From Caballeronia peredens (lineage in GTDB: Bacteria > Pseudomonadota > Gammaproteobacteria > Burkholderiales > Burkholderiaceae), in contig FCOH02000002.1 in the NCBI GenBank assembly GCA_001544595.2, forward strand, positions 248,001-312,000: a DNA stretch of 64,000 bases, written 5' to 3'. This document shows positions 60,303 through 64,000 of the stretch, piece after piece (positions within the stretch are counted from its first letter, which is position 1; every line of letters begins with the position of its first letter). Made by a program: the position numbers and the translations under genes. The notes beneath the pieces were generated by a model. That model had not been told where the DNA came from and searched no databases. It was given only the letters and a program-made list of their open reading frames with translations.

Positions 60303-61103
60303 ATGACGGAAATCGAATCCGCAGTGGTCGTTTTCATCCTCCTGCTGGCCAGCACCGGCGTCGGCGCAATCGTGCGGCCGCTCCTGCCGGAGGAGCACAA
60401 GGCGCGGGAAACAGTGCAACTGGTGCAGTTGCTCGTCGGCATGCTGGTGACCTTCGCGGCGCTCGTGCTCGGGCTTCTGACCGCATCGGCGAAAACCATC
60501 TTCGACACCACCAATAACGACGTGCGCAGTTACGCGACGTCGATCATCGAGCTCGACCGCGCGATGCGCGACTACGGCCCCGAAACCGATCATCCGCGCG
60601 CGCTGTTGCGCTCGTACACCGCGGCGGCCATCGCGAGCACCTGGCCGAACGAGCCGCGTCCGCCCGGTAACTACTATCCGGACATCGAGCCGTCGAAGAA
60701 GGGCGACGATCTCGCGAGCAGCGAGCTCGGCGCGCTTCTGAGCCGCGCGCAGCACGAAGTGCGCATGCTCGCGCCGAACGACGCCTACCATCGGCAGCTC
60801 GCCACCGAGGCCGCCGCGCGCTTCGAGCAACTGATCGCGCTGCGCTGGAAGCTGATCGAGGAAGCGCACGGCTCCATCTCCTATCCGTTCGACCGGATTC
60901 TGGTCGGCTGGCTGCTCATCATCTTTCTGTGCTTCGGGCTGATCGCGCCGCGCAACGCGCTCTCGCTCGTGACGATCATGCTCGGCGCGCTGTCGATCGC
61001 GTCCGCCGTGCTGGTGATCCTCGATCTCGATACGCCGTTCACCGGCCCGATCATGATCGGCAGCCAGCCGCTGCGCGACGCGCTCGCGTATCAGAGCCGC
61101 TGA
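60303..61103 (+). CDS. DUF4239 membrane protein
   Basis: 266 residues: two N-terminal helices (TEIESAVVVFILLLASTGVGAIV and VQLLVGMLVTFAALVLGLLTASAKT), a long soluble helical middle with Asp/Arg pattern (NNDVRSYATSIIELDRAMRDYG), and two C-terminal helices (ILVGWLLIIFLCFGLIAPRNAL and IMLGALSIASAVLVILDL). Matches the DUF4239 bestrophin-like layout. Function unknown. The stop overlaps the next start as TGATG. Confidence 0.82.
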   Translation: MTEIESAVVVFILLLASTGVGAIVRPLLPEEHKARETVQLVQLLVGMLVTFAALVLGLLTASAKTIFDTTNNDVRSYATSIIELDRAMRDYGPETDHPRALLRSYTAAAIASTWPNEPRPPGNYYPDIEPSKKGDDLASSELGALLSRAQHEVRMLAPNDAYHRQLATEAAARFEQLIALRWKLIEEAHGSISYPFDRILVGWLLIIFLCFGLIAPRNALSLVTIMLGALSIASAVLVILDLDTPFTGPIMIGSQPLRDALAYQSR

Positions 61104-61864
61104 TGCTCTATCAGGATCCGCGCATCGTCGCGCTTTACGACACGCTCAATCCCTTTGCCGCCGACACGGCGTTCTATCTCGCGCTCGCGCAAACCGCGGA
61201 GCACGTCGTGGATCTCGGCTGCGGCACGGGCCTGCTCGCGTGCGAACTGGCAAATCGCAGCCGGCGCGGCCAGCGCGTGACGGGCATCGATCCGTCGCCC
61301 GAAATGTTGCGCATCGCGCGGGCGCGTCCGGCGGGCGACACGGTCACGTGGATCGAAGGCGACGCGGGCGCGCTGCCGTTCTTCGGCGCGACGGATTGCC
61401 TTTTGATGACGGGACACGTCGCGCAGGTTTTTCTCGACGACGCTGCGTTCCTGACGACGCTCGCAGCCGCGCGCCGCGCCGTGCGGCCGGGCGGTCGCAT
61501 CGCGTTCGAGAGCCGCAATCCGGCGGCGCGGGCGTGGGAAGACTGGACGCCGGAACGCTCGATGAAACGCATCGAAACGCCGGACGGCAAGGTGGTCGAA
61601 GTGTGGCAGGAACGGCACGCGCAACCCGATCCGGCGGCGACGGGGCGCGTCGCGTTCACGACGCACTATCGCTTCATGCCGGAGCCGGGGACGCGCGCCG
61701 TCGAGGAGACGCTGTCCGCCGCGAGCGAGCTGCGCTTTCGCACGCTCGACGAACTGACGCGCTTGCTGAACCGCGCGGGGTTTGCGCGGATCGACTGGTA
61801 TGGAGACTGGAACCGCGCGCCCGTGGATGAAATGAGCCGCGAACTGATCACGGTGGCGCGCTGA
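61103..61864 (+). CDS. Class I SAM-dependent methyltransferase
   Basis: 253 residues from the ATG at 61103, which overlaps the previous stop. Motif I VVDLGCGTGLLA, acidic end of strand 2 GIDPSPEM, motif IV-like DCLLMTGHVAQVFLDD, and RRAVRPGGRIAFESR. Resembles ubiquinone/menaquinone-type small-molecule methyltransferases; the substrate is unknown. Confidence 0.87.
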   Translation: MLYQDPRIVALYDTLNPFAADTAFYLALAQTAEHVVDLGCGTGLLACELANRSRRGQRVTGIDPSPEMLRIARARPAGDTVTWIEGDAGALPFFGATDCLLMTGHVAQVFLDDAAFLTTLAAARRAVRPGGRIAFESRNPAARAWEDWTPERSMKRIETPDGKVVEVWQERHAQPDPAATGRVAFTTHYRFMPEPGTRAVEETLSAASELRFRTLDELTRLLNRAGFARIDWYGDWNRAPVDEMSRELITVAR

Positions 61865-61891
61865 AAGCCGCAACGCATGCGGCCGGCCGAA

Positions 61892-62074
61892 TCAGAATTC
61901 GACGACGACGAAATCCGCCTTGCCCACGTCGCACAGCGGGCAGCGCCAGTCATCGGGGATCTCGCCGAAACGGGTGCCGGCTGCGATGCCGTCTTCCGGC
62001 AGGCCCTCTTCCTCGTTATAGATCCAGCCGCAAATCAGGCAGACCCAGCTTTTGTATTCGATGACTTCGCTCAC
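61892..62074 (-). CDS. Rubredoxin
   Basis: 60 residues, one-iron electron carrier. Two CxxC knuckles: CLICGWIYNEEEGLPEDG and CPLCDVGKADF, with the typical WVC and DDWRCP context. The start is a GTG at 62074 (VSEVIEYKSW) with only a weak ribosome-binding site. The electron partner is not encoded nearby. Confidence 0.92.
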   Translation of the reverse strand: MSEVIEYKSWVCLICGWIYNEEEGLPEDGIAAGTRFGEIPDDWRCPLCDVGKADFVVVEF

Positions 62075-62325
62075 GACAGACTCTTGATTCGAAAGGGATA
62101 AACGGATTGCATGCGTGCGCAGCAAGCGCGCGGCGCGGCGACCCGGCATCTTACAGGAATGGGCGCGCGGGTTCCCGAATGACCCGCAAGACGCGACGCC
62201 GTGCCGCATCGGCGCGGCCCGCAGGATGGCCCTGATACGAGTATCAGAAAGCCCGGTGTATTCTTTTTCGAATTTCCGGCGCCGATTTCGCGCCATCGAC
62301 CGGTTTCCCTCACATGGAGAAGATG

Positions 62326-62736
62326 ATGCTGAACAAAACACTCTTGGGTGCGATGCTGTCGGGTGCGGTCCTGCTTTCCTACGGCGGCGCGGCGCATGCG
62401 CAGGCGCGCGTCTATTTCGTCGAGCCGAAGGACGGCGCGACCGTCACGAGCCCCGTGCATGTGAAATTCGGCGTCGACGGCATGTCGATCGCGCCGGCCG
62501 GCACGATGACCGAAGGCACGGGGCATCATCATCTTCTGATCGACGGCAAGGCGCTTCCGAAGGGCACGGTGATTCCGGCAAACGACACGTCGCTGCACTT
62601 CGGCAAGGGCCAGACCGAAGCCGACGTGCCGCTTTCGCCCGGCGATCACACGCTGACGATGCAGTTCGGCGACGGCGCGCATCGTTCGTACGGGCCGGAG
62701 ATGAGCCAGACGATCAAGGTGCATGTGAAGCAGTAA
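62326..62736 (+). CDS. DUF4399 periplasmic protein
   Basis: 136 residues; GGAG six bases before the ATG at 62326. Signal peptide MLNKTLLGAMLSGAVLLSYGGAAHA, then an Ig-like beta domain ARVYFVEPKDGATVTSPVHVKFGVDGM with a histidine cluster in TEGTGHHHLLIDG and DHTLTMQFGDGAHRSY, which could bind a metal. Typical DUF4399. Role unknown. Divergent from rubredoxin. Confidence 0.88.
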   Translation: MLNKTLLGAMLSGAVLLSYGGAAHAQARVYFVEPKDGATVTSPVHVKFGVDGMSIAPAGTMTEGTGHHHLLIDGKALPKGTVIPANDTSLHFGKGQTEADVPLSPGDHTLTMQFGDGAHRSYGPEMSQTIKVHVKQ

Positions 62737-62940
62737 CGCCGCGCGCGCTTTCGGGCCGCGCCGCCCGCTCCGTGCATGCCGCGCAGGTGCGGTGCGCGTG
62801 CGGCGGCCCGCGCCGGGCGGCTCATGTCCCGCGGCTTATGCCATCCGGCCGATGCACGGCACGGCGCGCCCGACCGGTAGAATGGCAGCTTCCGTAGGTG
62901 TCACGTCGGTGGCACTGGTCGCCATTCATCCGGTTCTCCC

Positions 62941-64000
62941 ATGTCGCTCTATTCCATTTCGGACGCGCAGCTCGCGTTCGGCCACGTCGCATTGCTCGAC
63001 CATGCCGACTTCTCGCTCGAAGCGGGCGAACGCGTCGGGCTGATCGGCCGCAACGGCGCGGGCAAGTCGTCGTTGCTGAAGATCGTCGCGGGTCTCGCCG
63101 CGCCCGACGACGGCCTCGTCACGCGTCAGGCCGAACTCACGACCGTCTACGTGCCGCAGGAGCCCGAGTTCGATCTCGACGCCTCCGTGTTCGATGTCGT
63201 CGCCTCCGGTCTCACCGAAGCGCGCACGCTGCTCGACGAGTACGACGCCGTCGCGCACGCGCTCGCGGACACGCCCGAGGGCGCGCAGCACGATGAACTG
63301 CTCGCGCGCATGAACGCGCTGCAATCATCGCTCGACACGCGCGACGCGTGGAACTGGCGCACGCGCGTCGCGACCACGCTCGCGCAGATCGGCCTCGACG
63401 GCGACGCGCGCACGGGCGCCCTGTCCGGCGGCATGAAAAAGCGCGTGGCGCTGGCGCGCGCGCTCGTCGTGCAGCCGGACGTGCTGCTGCTCGACGAACC
63501 GACCAACCATCTCGACTTCGAAGGCATTCGCTGGCTGGAAGATTTGCTCGTCACATTGCGCACGGGCCTGCTGTTCATCACGCACGATCGCGCGTTTCTG
63601 GATCGCGTGGCGACGCGCATCGTCGAGCTGGATCGCGGGCGCCTGCTGTCGTATCCCGGCAATTTCAGCGCCTATCAGGCGCGCAAGGCGCAGCAGCTCG
63701 AAGTCGAACAGGTCGAGCAGGCCAAGTTCGACAAGCTGCTCGCGCAAGAGGAAGTGTGGATCCGCAAGGGCGTCGAGGCGCGGCGCACGCGCAGCGTCGG
63801 GCGCATCGCGCGGCTGGTCGAGATGCGCCGCGAACGCGCCGAGCGCCGCAACGTGCAGGGCAATGTGAGGCTGGATGTCGGGCAGGGCGAGAAGTCGGGC
63901 AAGATCGTCGCGGAACTGACCGATGTGACCAAGCGCTTCGGCGAGCGCACGGTCGTCGAGCGCTTCACGGCCACGGTCATGCGCGGCGACAAGATCGGTC
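62941..64000 (+). CDS. uup: ABC-F ATPase Uup (3' end outside window)
   Basis: First 353 residues of an ABC-F protein: N-terminal ATPase with Walker A GRNGAGKSS, signature LSGGMKKRVALARAL, Walker B VLLLDEPTNHLDFEGIRWLE, and the P-site-tRNA-interaction linker (KFDKLLAQEEVWIRKGVEARRTRSVGRIARLVEMRRERAERR) typical of Uup; the second ATPase is just beginning (VTKRFGERTVVERFT). ABC-F proteins of this branch act on the ribosome or replication-associated structures. Start ATG 62941. Confidence 0.93.
   Translation, partial: MSLYSISDAQLAFGHVALLDHADFSLEAGERVGLIGRNGAGKSSLLKIVAGLAAPDDGLVTRQAELTTVYVPQEPEFDLDASVFDVVASGLTEARTLLDEYDAVAHALADTPEGAQHDELLARMNALQSSLDTRDAWNWRTRVATTLAQIGLDGDARTGALSGGMKKRVALARALVVQPDVLLLDEPTNHLDFEGIRWLEDLLVTLRTGLLFITHDRAFLDRVATRIVELDRGRLLSYPGNFSAYQARKAQQLEVEQVEQAKFDKLLAQEEVWIRKGVEARRTRSVGRIARLVEMRRERAERRNVQGNVRLDVGQGEKSGKIVAELTDVTKRFGERTVVERFTATVMRGDKIG

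Overview
The window looks like a chromosomal piece of a high-GC Burkholderiales bacterium, most like Paraburkholderia or Caballeronia. This rests on protein style rather than a search: trimeric Gram-negative porins, a glucokinase fused to an RpiR-type regulator, a fused 3-dehydroshikimate dehydratase, and gene order (hemL-ribD-ribE-ribBA; gtsABC-ugpC opposite zwf-pgl-glk) familiar from that group. There is no prophage, insertion sequence or CRISPR array. The only RNA gene seen is one tRNA-Arg(CCT).

Layout. 1-4.9 kb: riboflavin and haem synthesis genes, minus strand. 5-8.4 kb: a drug-efflux permease facing a prolyl oligopeptidase. 8.4-9.4 kb: a two-gene toxin-antitoxin-like unit with a consensus promoter inside a perfect 34-bp palindrome. 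9.6-18.8 kb: glucose uptake (gtsABC-ugpC) divergent from glucose oxidation (zwf-pgl-glk/rpiR), with a HexR-type operator on the zwf promoter. 19-21.7 kb: two duplicated porins. 22.2-24.5 kb: hisQMP amino-acid transporter without a binding protein. 24.9-28.6 kb: a pirin, then a Spy-like periplasmic protein divergent from an OmpR-EnvZ pair. 28.6-34.6 kb: a small orphan protein, a diguanylate cyclase and an ABC transporter with two fused permeases. 34.7-35.8 kb: two paralogous lipoproteins.

36-51 kb is the most unusual part. It holds an isolated copy of rpoN (sigma-54), two sigma-54 activators with a GSFTGA loop, otsA (trehalose-6-phosphate synthase), and many small genes for disordered, membrane or periplasmic stress-type proteins (DUF883, BON, four-helix-bundle, DUF4142, DUF1488, PfpI-like). 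Reading intergenic DNA by eye gives eight -24/-12 elements with exact GG-N10-GC spacing, each 34-134 bp before a start codon: otsA, the BON gene, the PfpI operon, four small ORFs and the four-helix-bundle gene. The working interpretation is a sigma-54-driven envelope, osmotic or desiccation stress island. This is inference from sequence.

51-64 kb: a DHA2 efflux permease, a YbhB-like protein, a PAS-PAS-GGDEF protein, a quinate/shikimate-to-protocatechuate cluster (tetR, aroE, quiC), tRNA-Arg, a DUF4239 membrane protein with an overlapping methyltransferase, rubredoxin, a DUF4399 protein and the start of uup. ribBA (left edge) and uup (right edge) are cut by the window.
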